Source of the DNA: Asterias rubens
Taxonomy: Eukaryota > Echinodermata > Asteroidea > Forcipulatida > Asteriidae
Length of the DNA stretch: 64,000 nucleotides
Assembly: GCF_902459465.1 (NCBI RefSeq)
Contig: NC_047081.1
Location: forward strand, 9,825,883 to 9,889,882
Direction: 5' to 3'
Below the pieces are notes generated by a model. It was not told the origin of the DNA. It saw nothing but the letters and a program-made list of their open reading frames with translations, and made no database searches. Of this stretch, positions 1 through 19,103 are shown piece by piece. The stretch's first letter is position 1. Each line of letters begins with the position of its first letter. A program made the translations under genes and the position numbers.

Positions 1-92
1 TTTCACAGGTTTGTTATTTTATGCATATGTTGAGATACACCAACTGTGAAGGCTAGTCTTTGACAATTACCAATAGTGTCCACTGCCTTTAA
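1..92. repeat. MITE family A, 3' end only (cut by window start)
   Basis: The sequence ends AATTACCAATAGTGTCCACT followed by GCCTTTAAA, the terminal repeat seen in full copies at 9820-10203 and 52806-53193. Confidence 0.85.
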
Positions 93-314
93 ATATAATA
101 TCCAAATAAATTATGTTAAAGGAATAAGTTAATAGTTGGATTGGCAGGTCTTTGGAAAATGTAGAGATGATTTATGAAAAGAATTTTTTTTTTGATAATT
201 GCACTGGGTTCTTTTACATGCGTTACACAACACACAGGACCAATCATGGCTTTACATCCCATCCGAAAGGACGAAGCGTCATGGTTATGTGTCTTGCTTT
301 AAGGACACATTTAT

Positions 315-363
315 GTCACGACTGGGACTTGAACCACATCCAGCTGATCATAACCGCTAGGCC
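315..363 (-). repeat. tRNA-derived SINE fragment
   Basis: The inverse strand reads TGGCCTAGCGGTTATGATCA (A box) and GGTTCAAGTCCCAGTCGTG (B box) close together, typical of a worn tRNA-like SINE head. Confidence 0.6.
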
Positions 364-655
364 ATGACACGTCATTACGCGGTTTTGCCGTAGTGTTTTC
401 TGTTCTGACAACACATTTTGCTAAGCAATTAAGATTGATACACATTTAAGATCTTCAATCTTGAAGCTCTTTGTGAATTCAGCCCCAGGATGTGATAATA
501 AAGTCCTTAAAACGTTAACTGCACCGAGTTTCAATATAAAACAAATTAATTAAAAAGTATTTGAATATTTAATGCTGAGACCATAGTAAACAAAATTGAA
601 CTTCACATTATTTAGTCTTCCACCACCATGAAAAAACTACACATAAATACACCAT

Positions 656-850
656 TCATGTTAGGGAGCGTCTCAAAAGTTGCAACGGTAGGAACGTAAA
701 TTTTGGATCAGTAGAGTATTCCAGTGCGGGGCTGTATGCTTCGTTTTTGAAAGGGCAAGGGCACCAAGGCATTTTTTTCTCAGTACCTCCGTGAAGTATC
801 AGGCCTGCCAGTGGGCATCTATGGAGTGGTCCATTGGACCTTCTTCGCAC
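656..850. repeat. Dispersed repeat family G fragment (GGTGCCC type), 3' flank of PEX11
   Basis: GAAAGGGCAAGGGCACCAAG and GCATTTTTTTCTC correspond in inverse to CTTGGCGCCCTTGCCCTTTC at 55100-55125. Confidence 0.6.
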
Positions 851-968
851 CTAGAACATGTCTGACCTAAGAAGCTCCCTTACAATAAATTTTTGATGAG
901 TTTACATCCAATTATTATTTAAAATATTCTTATTTAATATAAATGCTTCAACTAAAAAGAGAGCAATG

Positions 969-2615
969 TTATGGTTGTATCTTGAGCGTCGACTCCCACA
1001 CCGTCGACAGTCCAACAAGCGAGCTAATAAGGCCACAAAGTCCCTGGACTCCAACTGGAATTGGGAGATATCCAAGACTTGAAAGCGGAAGGAATATATC
1101 AGCCGTGTTCTTCACTAAATCCAGAACGACTGGCATGTTTTGCTGAAGGCAAAGGATCACAAAGTCCAACTGACTACTGTTATTATTGGTGGATAAATGC
1201 TGCGAGTCTCGGCCATCTACCCCGTTGGAAGTGTAGTGATTCCCGATCCCGCCGCCGCCGACGCGCTTTGCGTAGAGGGCCATCGCGTCGTTCAGCACGT
1301 TTGAGAGTTCGTAGAGATCCCTTGACAGGTTCAGGATGAGAGTGGCCAGCCAGAATCGGGTGGAGAGGTTTGAGAGCCGCTTGCTGTCGACCTCGACGAG
1401 ACCGATGCGATGCGCCCACAGGGTGTGGTCTATCAGGAGGTAGACTGACTGGTTGAGTTTGGCGAGAGTGATGGTGAAGCTGAGGAAGACGTCCGGTAAA
1501 TGGATTGTCTTCATTGCTGCGGTGATTGCGTCAAAACTCTTTCCGAAGCGAAACACTGAAAATTATATTAACAAAATAAATTTGGTTAAGACTTATTTTA
1601 TCACATGAACACCTTGGTATCGCTGGGCAATCTGATTGGTGTAAAAAACTGTAAGTGCCTCATCTTCCACCTTTGGGACCATGGTTCGAATCCAATCGGG
1701 GGCACTATGAAGATGGAGTTTTCAGACCCTACTTGAGTGCGTGGGTTTTCCCTGGAGTAATTCTTGGGGTTTTCCTCCCACATCTTAAACTGAAAGTTTC
1801 TACGTTGTCTGCTCTCTTCTCCTTTGGCTCTTGTAAGAGTGTTGAGAATATATCCAGATCTAGATTGCCAACAATATCCCGCTATCCAGTTTTCCTTTTC
1901 CTTTTTTTATTATTATACAAAATACAATAATAATAATGCAGAAGAGCTTATGAAGGTTATATTTCTGGCTACAAATGTTACTGGCCAACACATACGGTTA
2001 TCAGAAAATGTATTTTATTATATTAAACTTTAAAATGGAGCACTCCCCAACCCTGCCCCTTTGAGTGATTTCATTTTGAGGCACAACGTCCCAAACCTAC
2101 ATTTCCTACTAGTGCCGATTGTTTTCTCCAGCGTCTTGACTTTCCTGATAAGGTCTGGATCCCCGCTGCCCTGTTCAAGACACCACCATAGGAGCTTACT
2201 ACCATACTGACAGGTTCTGTTAAAAAGAGAAATGAGAATGTGTCAGGACTATGAAGCCCTTCCACGGCGTGACTGTAGACCTTTCCTTTGTGGCATGCAG
2301 CTAGAATTTTTGATAGCACATATGGGAGACCTTATGGAGACCAAGGAGCCTTTGTTGCCCCTGCTCTTGGCCTTAGTGCCCCTTCAGAAGTTCCCCGCAA
2401 AACAATTTGCTAAGTACAGACAAATTTTGCTTACCTGAAACTGGTTACCAGCCAAATTTCCACAAAATTCAAATTGTTGCACCTTGTACCTTTTCTAAGC
2501 AGTATTTTCTGCTAAACAGCTTTATGATAAGGCACTTGTACCTGTAAAATTTGTCCCTTCCAGCTGTCTGTCCACTAAACGTGATGATCTTCTTAGTTAA
2601 GTCCTTCGACATCAT
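969..2615 (-). CDS. PEX11B: PEX11-family peroxisomal membrane protein (PEX11B-like), complete, 3 coding exons
   Basis: PEX11 proteins sit in the peroxisomal membrane and drive elongation and division of peroxisomes. Coding exons on the minus strand are 2615-2542, 2216-2101 and 1555-969, with GT-AG junctions and phases 2 and 1 that join cleanly. The product is 258 aa, the usual PEX11 beta length. The start region reads MMSKDLTKK and is followed by FSGQTAGRDKFYR, the conserved N-terminal motif. The exon 2/3 junction rebuilds RKLFRFGKSFDAI, and the last exon carries the LWAHRIGLV and RFWLATLILNLSRDLYE blocks. A hydrophobic C-terminal segment (GVQGLCGLISSLVGLSTV) matches the membrane-anchor region, followed by a short tail ending KIQP and a TAA stop. 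Two ATGs are adjacent; the first (2615-2613) is chosen, but the second is equally possible. A candidate ATTAAA poly(A) signal lies at 938-933. The gene is divergent from ADK. The family call is firm; the beta subtype is inferred from length and motifs. Confidence 0.93.
1604..1790 (+). repeat. SINE-like repeat with B box, PEX11 intron 2
   Basis: GGTTCGAATCCAATCGGGGG is a B-box match, followed by GCGTGGGTTTTCCCTGGAGT and TTTTCCTCCCACATC. Part of the tail (CCCTACCTGATTGCGTGGGT) recurs at 54229-54255. Confidence 0.65.
2323..2410. repeat. Dispersed repeat family G fragment, in PEX11 intron 1 side
   Basis: GCTCTTGGCCTTAGTGCCCC then TTCAGAAGTTCC, matching CTTGGCCTTGGTGCCCCTTC near 46583. Confidence 0.6.
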
Positions 2616-2873
2616 GGTCTTTCGATGATTTCAAATTTCCTCCGAGCCTAGATGAAGAACTACCTTAACCTAAGAACTGAAAGAGAACACAGAATAAGCC
2701 TTCATTCCATTTGGATTGTCATGCACAAATTTCATATTAGTTTTATTAGACTGTACTCTGGCTAAATAAAAAATATCAATACAAATCAATTACATAAAGA
2801 TACAAAGAAGCAAAATAGCTTTTAAAAAATACCAAGCCAGTGAGTGAGTTGCGAGGAGCAACAGAGGTGACCA

Positions 2874-3092
2874 GGGCCCAATTTCATAGCTTAGCATGAC
2901 ATTTCTCCCTGGATAAAAACAGGAATGTCAATCAAATTCCCACATGGTTTTTAGGACAAGCAAACAGCAGCTGAATACCAATATCAAGAAATATCCCACA
3001 AACGGAATTGGCTGGTAACCCTGTTTTTATCAAGGAAGAAATTTAATGCTAAGCAAATTTGTGTGCTTAGCAGCGCTATGAAATTGGGCCCA
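2874..3092. repeat. MITE family D (GGGCCCAATTTCAT type)
   Basis: Ends GGGCCCAATTTCATAGCTTA and AGCGCTATGAAATTGGGCCC are inverted. The inside has AGCATGACATTTCTCCCTGG / CAAGGAAGAAATTTAATGCT arms. Confidence 0.85.
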
Positions 3093-3342
3093 GCACCTCT
3101 ACAAAGCCGTCCTGCCACAACTTACAAGCTACAAGAAGTTCAATATCAATGCATAAAATACTGGTCCAGTAATTCATCATTGACTACAATACAACAGAGA
3201 TTTGTTATCAAGAATTTTTGCATCTTTTTTAAAGAGCAAATAAAAATGTAATCCAAGATAGTGAATGAGCCTAGATAAGGTCGCATTATATTTGTAACTC
3301 CATTTGATTTAAAGGGTTTACGTACAATTTGTAGGACAAGGA

Positions 3343-3650
3343 CATAAAACACAATACAATGTCCACAGATTTACTCTTTGAAGATATGCTGGTATACCAC
3401 TCCTAGAACTATGAGGTTCTTTCCGCTACGGAACGAATCTATTAGCCTAAGAGAACTGGTATACCAGCAGCACTAATATACATTGTACATGCTAAAATAA
3501 AAGTTGTCTCCTACCCTAAAACGCAACCTAATTACGTGCATTGTGTTACTCATTTCTCAAAATGAACAGCACCTCATCAGCAAGTATTTCTTTGAGGAAA
3601 GATTTCTGCCAAAGTTGTAAATCTGCGGACTCTGACATGTCCTACAAATA
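3343..3650. repeat. MITE family B, decayed copy with nested insertion
   Basis: ACATAAAACACAATACAATG and GTCCACAGATTTACTCTTTG at one side and ACTCATTTCTCAAAATGAAC plus AGCACCTCA at the other match family B. The insert at 3387-3469 splits it. Confidence 0.65.
3387..3469. repeat. Small inverted-repeat element nested in family B copy
   Basis: The ends TGCTGGTATACCA and TGGTATACCAGCA are perfect 13-bp inverted repeats about 83 bp apart. The interior CTAGAACTATGAGGTT resembles CTAGAACTATGCGGTT at 4033-4048. Confidence 0.75.
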
Positions 3651-4029
3651 CAAAAACAAGACTCAAACCCTCATTTAATGTCTTAATACGTTTGTAAACG
3701 GGGTTCAATGACAATGTTCTTTACTCTGACGTGGAGCAATAAACAAGATTTTTGCTCAATGCTTTAAGAAATTAGAAAGTAGACACTATCACCATGCATT
3801 TAAAAACCATGATGGAATTTTTGTTTTTTGGGAAACAAATACACATTACTGTTTAGTGTTTACTTTTACAACTTTGTCTAGACCTTCATCGTCCGTCATT
3901 GTCGTCTGCTATTTTTACTTTGAACACAGAAAATTTTAACTTCACAATCACATTCACAAGAGTTTGCACTGGAAATTTCAGTAGGACTGTTATTATTACG
4001 TAATGACTGACGGTCCCCACCTACCCCTA

Positions 4030-4172
4030 CTTCTAGAACTATGCGGTTACTAAATACTACAGTTAGTAGTTGCGATAATGTAACCCTCCTCCCGACGGCC
4101 GCATCGCAACGAACTATGCGGTTACGGGAGACGATAGCGAAACAACGAAACCGCATAGTTCTTGGAGTAGCG
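4030..4172. repeat. Inverted-repeat element with GAACTATGCGGTT motif
   Basis: CTAGAACTATGCGGTTAC, a second GAACTATGCGGTTACGGG, and the inverse AACCGCATAGTTCTTGGAGT can form hairpins. It lies in the PEX11/ADK divergent interval. Confidence 0.6.
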
Positions 4173-4837
4173 TCCCCACCTAGGTAGTAGTTACTAGTAC
4201 TGTCCAAGTTTCAAACCAAGAAAGAAAGAAAGACTAAGTCAAAGAGGGAATACCGTTATTACGTAATACAAACCATTGACGGTCGCGCCTCCGTGTCAAC
4301 AAACACAGTTCTTATATTCATCGGGTCCTCAGAACAGAGTCAGAGAGTAAATATCAACACCACCGTACACCACCGAAGTCTCAGCCAGCAAGTATATTCT
4401 TGCTTCTAACCCCTAGCCTATAGTCATATATTTTTAGTGTTTAATACGTCTGCAGACTACATGTACCTGCAAACAAAATTAATGTGTCGCCCCCATTTCA
4501 ATCCCCATTTCCCCCCGATTTTTCCACGAGACCGCCAATGTGTCACAGCGCCACCACGCGACGCGGAAATAAAACAATAAAAAGAGAAATTTAGACTGGC
4601 GCCCTGTCGTCTGCCACTTTTTAGGAAGTGACCTTTTCAAGCATGGCCAGCATGCGTGCAAAGCGCGCGTGGCGTGGTTACCGTTTAACTCGATTACACA
4701 CAAATCGGCGGCATTATTTTTGTGTGGGTCCAAATTTAGTCGCGATTCACGCAAAATCACCAGACACAGTTCAACTTGTTACGTAATACACGTACACACA
4801 CCGTGTTTACCTTTTAGTGATAACATCTTCTGGTGAT

Positions 4838-14283
<9,446 letters not shown>

Positions 14284-14420
14284 TTCAAATCCACTCAACA
14301 TTCATCGTAAAAATTGTTTATTAAAAAAATTAGGAAAGCCCCTCTCCTATTTGTCAAGGTTGTAATGAGAAGAGTCAAATACATTTCAAGATTGACCGGT
14401 GCACTGCCAAAACAATCAAT

Positions 14421-14560
14421 AGGGGACTTTTGAGATGTCGGTGGCAGCAGACATATCGGTACTTTTTTGCGACTCTGAGCGTGCGCGCGCAGGCTCAGTA
14501 TTGCGTGCATAAGTCAGAGCGCGCGAACTACCGTGATAAAGAACCGTCTAAAAGTCTCCC
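14421..14560. repeat. Hairpin element family E, in probable ADK 3' UTR
   Basis: GGGGACTTTTGAGATGTCGG, then GGCAGCAGACATATCGGT, and the far end AAAGAACCGTCTAAAAGTCT. The middle is GC-rich with GCGTGCGCGCGC. Confidence 0.75.
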
Positions 14561-14692
14561 GTTCTTTAGATTATGTTGAAAATTGTTTTAAAATTTACGT
14601 GGTGGTGGGCTTCGATATAAATTCATGTTTGGTTCAGTTGTCGAACTTTGTGGGTAGATAACAGTGTTCTGGCTTATAGAGGCAGTTGAGGA

Positions 14693-14698
14693 AATAAA
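14693..14698 (+). terminator. Candidate ADK poly(A) signal
   Basis: AATAAA lies about 410 nt after the ADK stop codon. If used, the 3' UTR would contain the hairpin element at 14421-14560. A second AATAAA occurs near 15756. The choice cannot be settled from sequence alone. Confidence 0.4.
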
Positions 14699-15195
14699 AT
14701 AACCATACCCTATTTGCATACAGGGGTACATCTCAACAGTGCATTACCATATTACATTGCCCCTTGCAAAATCAGTTTCTATTTTACAGCATTGATTGGC
14801 ATGAGTTTTGGGAAGCCATTTGATTTATAAAAGTCTTGCCTTTTATTGTGTATCGAATAATCCCTTTGTTGCTTTGAAGTTCGCCAACTTGTAGGGCAGA
14901 CAGTATGTGCGTTAAAATGCGTACATCAAAGAAGTACGCAGCGTTCCCGGTTTGATTTCTACGACACCTGCATGCACACCTACACGCACACACTCACACA
15001 GGCATGTGTATGGTGCAGACCAAGGACTTCTCTTCGTTCTCCCATTGTTTGGACATAGTTTGGTTTTCAGACGTCCCCATTGGTTTTGTACACAAAATCT
15101 ACTGAGGACTGTCCCCGGTGTGACTTTTTCCCCGGATCCCTTTTGTTAAAGTCCTCGATTATCAATAGTAGACATGCCCACAAACACCTGTTGTC

Positions 15196-15449
15196 CTTTC
15201 TGTTGTTCCCGTATTGAAGCAATCCCTATTGGTTTTGTACACAAATGACTAGTGAGGACCCATGAAAACAAAGAACCGACTAGTGAGGACCTATTGCATA
15301 CACACAGTCGTGTTTGACCATTACGTTAGAGGACGCCTAATGTACTTTCTGTTGTTCCCGTATTGAAGCAATCCCGTTTGGTTTTGTACACAAATGACTA
15401 TAGTGAGGACCCATGAAAACAAAGAACCGACTAGTGAGGACCTATTGTC
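15196..15449. repeat. Tandem pair of about 103-bp units (period about 149) in ADK 3' flank
   Basis: CTTTCTGTTGTTCCCGTATT...GACTAGTGAGGACCTATTG occurs at 15196-15297 and 15345-15448. A third, more diverged relative (GGTTTTGTACACAAAATCTA, TGAGGACTGTCCCC) lies at 15040-15120. Confidence 0.87.
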
Positions 15450-15799
15450 CCTGTTGAAACAAGTCCTCGGAGAGTAGGCCACACAAACCCCATGTTGTAG
15501 GGCAGATTTTTGAATGGTGATGTCATATTCAATACGGTCTATACTGGCTTATAATGTTGAGCTAGCTTTCTCTTCTACTCTAAACTTGGGTTCCTTTTGT
15601 TGTTCATTTTGTTGTTCACTTGCAGACACCACCTGTATGGATACTTATATTTTATTTTGTCAGAATGCTATTTTACACAATTTGAATGTTCAATCAATTA
15701 TCAAACAACTTAAAGTTGTTGAGTAGATTATAATCTTTGAATGTATTCTTCTGGAAATAAATTACCTAAATGGTTTGATGTCGAACAAAGGAAACATTT

Positions 15800-15905
15800 A
15801 CTTGGGCGGGATTTGAACCAATGACCTCTGGTTTAATGTGACGGATGTTGTTGCTTCAGATACCGCTTTTGTCAATTTTTCTTTGTCCAACCCCAAACCA
15901 TTTCT
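15800..15905. repeat. tRNA-derived SINE with inverted B box and shared tail
   Basis: GGGATTTGAACCAATGACCT is a B box on the minus strand; TTTCTTTGTCCAACCCCAAA with CCATTTC is the tail also found, in the same orientation, at 61480-61512. Confidence 0.62.
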
Positions 15906-16698
15906 TAAAAATAACTCAGTTAGTTTCCCTTGTGATTTTTAATTTTATAATTGAATTAAATGGTAATGAAACTCTGTGTTTTCCCTTAGCAACTTGTTAA
16001 TGCAGGGTTGTCTATTTGTCTACACTTTTTGGGGGGAAAAAAATAAATTTGTAAACCAGTATTGTCTCAACATTTGACAAAAAAATAGGTTAGTGGGATC
16101 CAATCATACCAAATGCATTGTTGTTTTAAAACTATCGTAGTCTAGGCCCTCAAAATCTTTTTATTAGTGACATTTTAGGATGCAATTTGTCACAACCTAG
16201 GGGCTCTGTGCTTAAACTTTTGAGTGGATTTGATCAATTTAAGCTCTAAAGACGGTCCTGTTTGACTTAGGAATGGAAGGAATGCCTAGTGGCAGCAAGT
16301 CGGTCTGGGGAAAAACATTTGGTTTTTTTTTTTCCTGGGGGTATATTGCACAAAATTCCAAACGGCTTACCTGCCAAAATTAAAAGAAACCTAAAGGTTG
16401 CCTTAAAATATATTGGTCTTCAAGAGGCTGACAGAATAAATTTGTTCGGTTTTTAAGAAGCTTTTTGAAATTTTTAATATTTCGAATTGATTGCCAAATG
16501 CTACAAAAAAAAGATGGTGCACTCTCAATACGGCGAAAATGTACAATAGCGCCCTCTTTTGAATCAATTTCTCATTCAGCCCAGACACATGTGATGATAC
16601 CCCAGTTTAAAAAACTAAAGCGACAAGACCACCAAAGTATAGTTTTCAACAAATAATTGAGGTTGATTGGTTGTCAGCTTATCGCTCTTGTGAAAACT

Positions 16699-16940
16699 GG
16701 GCCCAATTTCGTAGAGCTGCTAAGCAAAACAAAATAATTGCTTAGCATGAAATGTCTTCCTTGAGAATAGGATTACCAACCAAAATTTCAAATTGTTGCA
16801 TATTGTTTGTTGCTGGTATTTTGCTTATCCTGAAAATCATCCGAAAATTTGGTTGGTAACCCTGTTTTTATCAAGGCAAAATATTATTGTCATACTATAG
16901 GCAATGTTTGTGCTTAGCAGCTCTATGAAATTGGGCCCAG
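16699..16940. repeat. MITE family D
   Basis: Ends GGGCCCAATTTCGTAGAGCT and AGCTCTATGAAATTGGGCCC, an almost perfect inverted pair with TAAGCA-rich arms. Confidence 0.87.
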
Positions 16941-19041
16941 ATCAGAACCATTGACACTTCGACAGAGGCAAGTGGCGGGTTGCAAGTTGTTTTTTACGAT
17001 AATAGGAGGGATATTTTTGAGTGAGTTTTCATTGCAAGCACCGTACTGATAATAAGTTAATGGGTCTAGCCATACAGAGTAAGTCTCTGCCCTTAGGCCT
17101 ACTCTATCTCCATGGTCTACCTCCAACGCATGAACTACCAAAATATTGAATGCTGGTTATAAACACTTTCGGGAATAATAATATTTAAAAAAAACAATCA
17201 AAACATATTTTGTTTACAACACCTTTTTTTTTTGAAGTTTTTTTTTTCTTTTCTTTTTTCTGGGGGGGGGGGGGATATAATGCATTATTTGGACAAACTT
17301 TTCACAAGGTTGCGCGGTTATAGGAAAAGATATCAAATTGTTATAATTTGCAGTAGGCCTATCTCTGAGATTACTCGGTGTATTCCAGTTGCAGATTCTT
17401 CTTCTTGAATGGACACTTCGATCCCCTTCCTCCATGGTGGACCTAATCCCCACTCCAGATTTCGGCATATAAATCTCAAAAACGATAACAACCATATTTT
17501 TTTAATATGTCCCATATGTTACATAGCATAATTATTATGGATTGAAACAAACGGTAGTGAGTTCCAATTTACCAAACGTAATTATTCCTTATAGGCCAAT
17601 TTATATTTCTTGGAGGAAAAAGATGCATTCATGACTTTTAGTATCATCATGACTATTAAGTTTAGACCAAAGTGATATATAAAATCAAAAGTAACTCGAT
17701 AGTCAATCAACATTACAGTTGTGACACAATTTCTAGAAATGGTTGCACCAGTCCCAATACAAATTTAGCTGAAGATAATTATGGAGCAGTAAAAAAAAGA
17801 GAGAAAAAAAAAAGTTTACAGTCGAACTTCCAATTCCGGCGGGCAACACTCTTGCTTTATCGGCAACGAAAATTAGTGCCAAATATCCGTTATTCTGGGC
17901 AAATAAACATGTTAATTTGGACAATAAACTTAATAACACTTCATTATTTATTATATGCCAGCTTTATAGGCTAATCAAAATCACCTGGAATGTAAAATTA
18001 GATTTCAGAGAGAACTCATCCGTTTTCAATGCTCTATGCGGGAACAAATCCAATTAGCAAGTAATTAATGCATTAATTACTTATGGCTTGATAGCGTAGG
18101 CCTACCACGAGGGAAAAATTAACAACTTCCTTATTCAAGTTCAAACAAAATCAAACTATTCACACCGCAGCTTGAGCGCAAAACAGTCACTGTTATTATT
18201 CTGTTTAAACAGCGCCCCTCACTGTCTTGCCAAGAATTGCCGATCATTTTCCAGCGGGTCCGGATTGTAGAAACATAAATAATATGTTGGTTTAAGAATG
18301 GCACTGGGATACACTTTCAGGAATTTTGTGTTTATTTGTCCCATATTATAGATGTGCGTTCACCCGTGATAAAATTATCCACACGATGAGCCAAGAATCG
18401 AAGACAGCTAGCTTTATACCCGATTAAAAAATTTTTAATTTCAACGAATATCTTTCCAAAATAATATTATTTTTCTTTGGTTCAAAAGAAGCTTCAAGGG
18501 ATAATACCATGATATCAAACGTGAACGCAGATTTCACAAGAATATGTAATAAGCCAATCAAATCATCTTTTGATCCATGCTTGTCCAATCATCTTGCGTA
18601 ATACAAAAGATGTAGGCGTACGTTGGTTCATCTAGGACGGAATATAGTAAGAAGAACTTATACTGAAATTAATAGTATTTTATTGAATTGCATAGTTTGG
18701 GAATGATACATACTTTTGTTTATACAATTTGAACAATATTGTTTTAGAAAAGAGGATTTTAATAACCTCAATTGTTAGAAATGTACCTGTATTGTGTGGT
18801 AAGTCTATTTTTGTTTCATCTTGTTTAAATTCTCCTTACCATACTTGCTTTTCGTGTTGTAAGTTTAGCAAGCAGTGGCGTATAGCCAAATTACCCATAT
18901 CGACAAAAGTTACAAGGGGCGATTGATCAATTTTCTGTCGTTTTCATGCTTGAGTGCAGATTTATTACTTCTCAGAATTATAATTCAAAAAATCCCTTTA
19001 TTTGGAACCAACCATGTAAATATGACTCGGTTTGATGTAAG

Positions 19042-19103
19042 ATGGCGACGGTTATTATGCTTGGATTTGGAACCTTCTGTCAGCGATTTTATCGTCGTCT
19101 GCC
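19042..19103 (+). promoter_or_regulatory. Candidate YY1-type start site and first (5') exon, possibly of KAT6
   Basis: AAGATGGCGAC at 19040-19050 is close to the AAGATGGCGGC motif bound by YY1 near many animal transcription starts. Starting at that ATG, 62 bases stay open and run straight into CC|GTAAGT, a consensus splice donor at 19104. A strong acceptor (pyrimidine-rich tract then AACAG) ends at 23008, upstream of the first clear KAT6 coding exon. The simplest reading is a KAT6 5' exon. A separate non-coding transcript or a short upstream ORF are alternatives. Confidence 0.4.

Larger units (their letters stand above)
2616..4837. other. Divergent intergenic interval between PEX11 and ADK
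   Basis: It separates the two head-to-head start codons by about 2.2 kb. It contains one family D element, a decayed family B copy with a nested element, and the GAACTATGCGGTT inverted repeats. The part next to ADK (about 4480-4837) is richer in CpG and GC than the rest and probably holds the ADK promoter. No clear TATA box was identified. Confidence 0.6.
14284..19041. other. ADK 3' flank to candidate KAT6 start
   Basis: Holds the probable ADK 3' UTR, the tandem pair at 15196-15449, a SINE copy, a family D element (16699) and homopolymer runs near 17220-17275. No supported gene. Confidence 0.6.

Noticed and set aside
3896..4207. 103-codon minus-strand frame in the PEX11/ADK interval
   Set aside because: It falls on the inverted-repeat element with GAACTATGCGGTT motifs; no domain.
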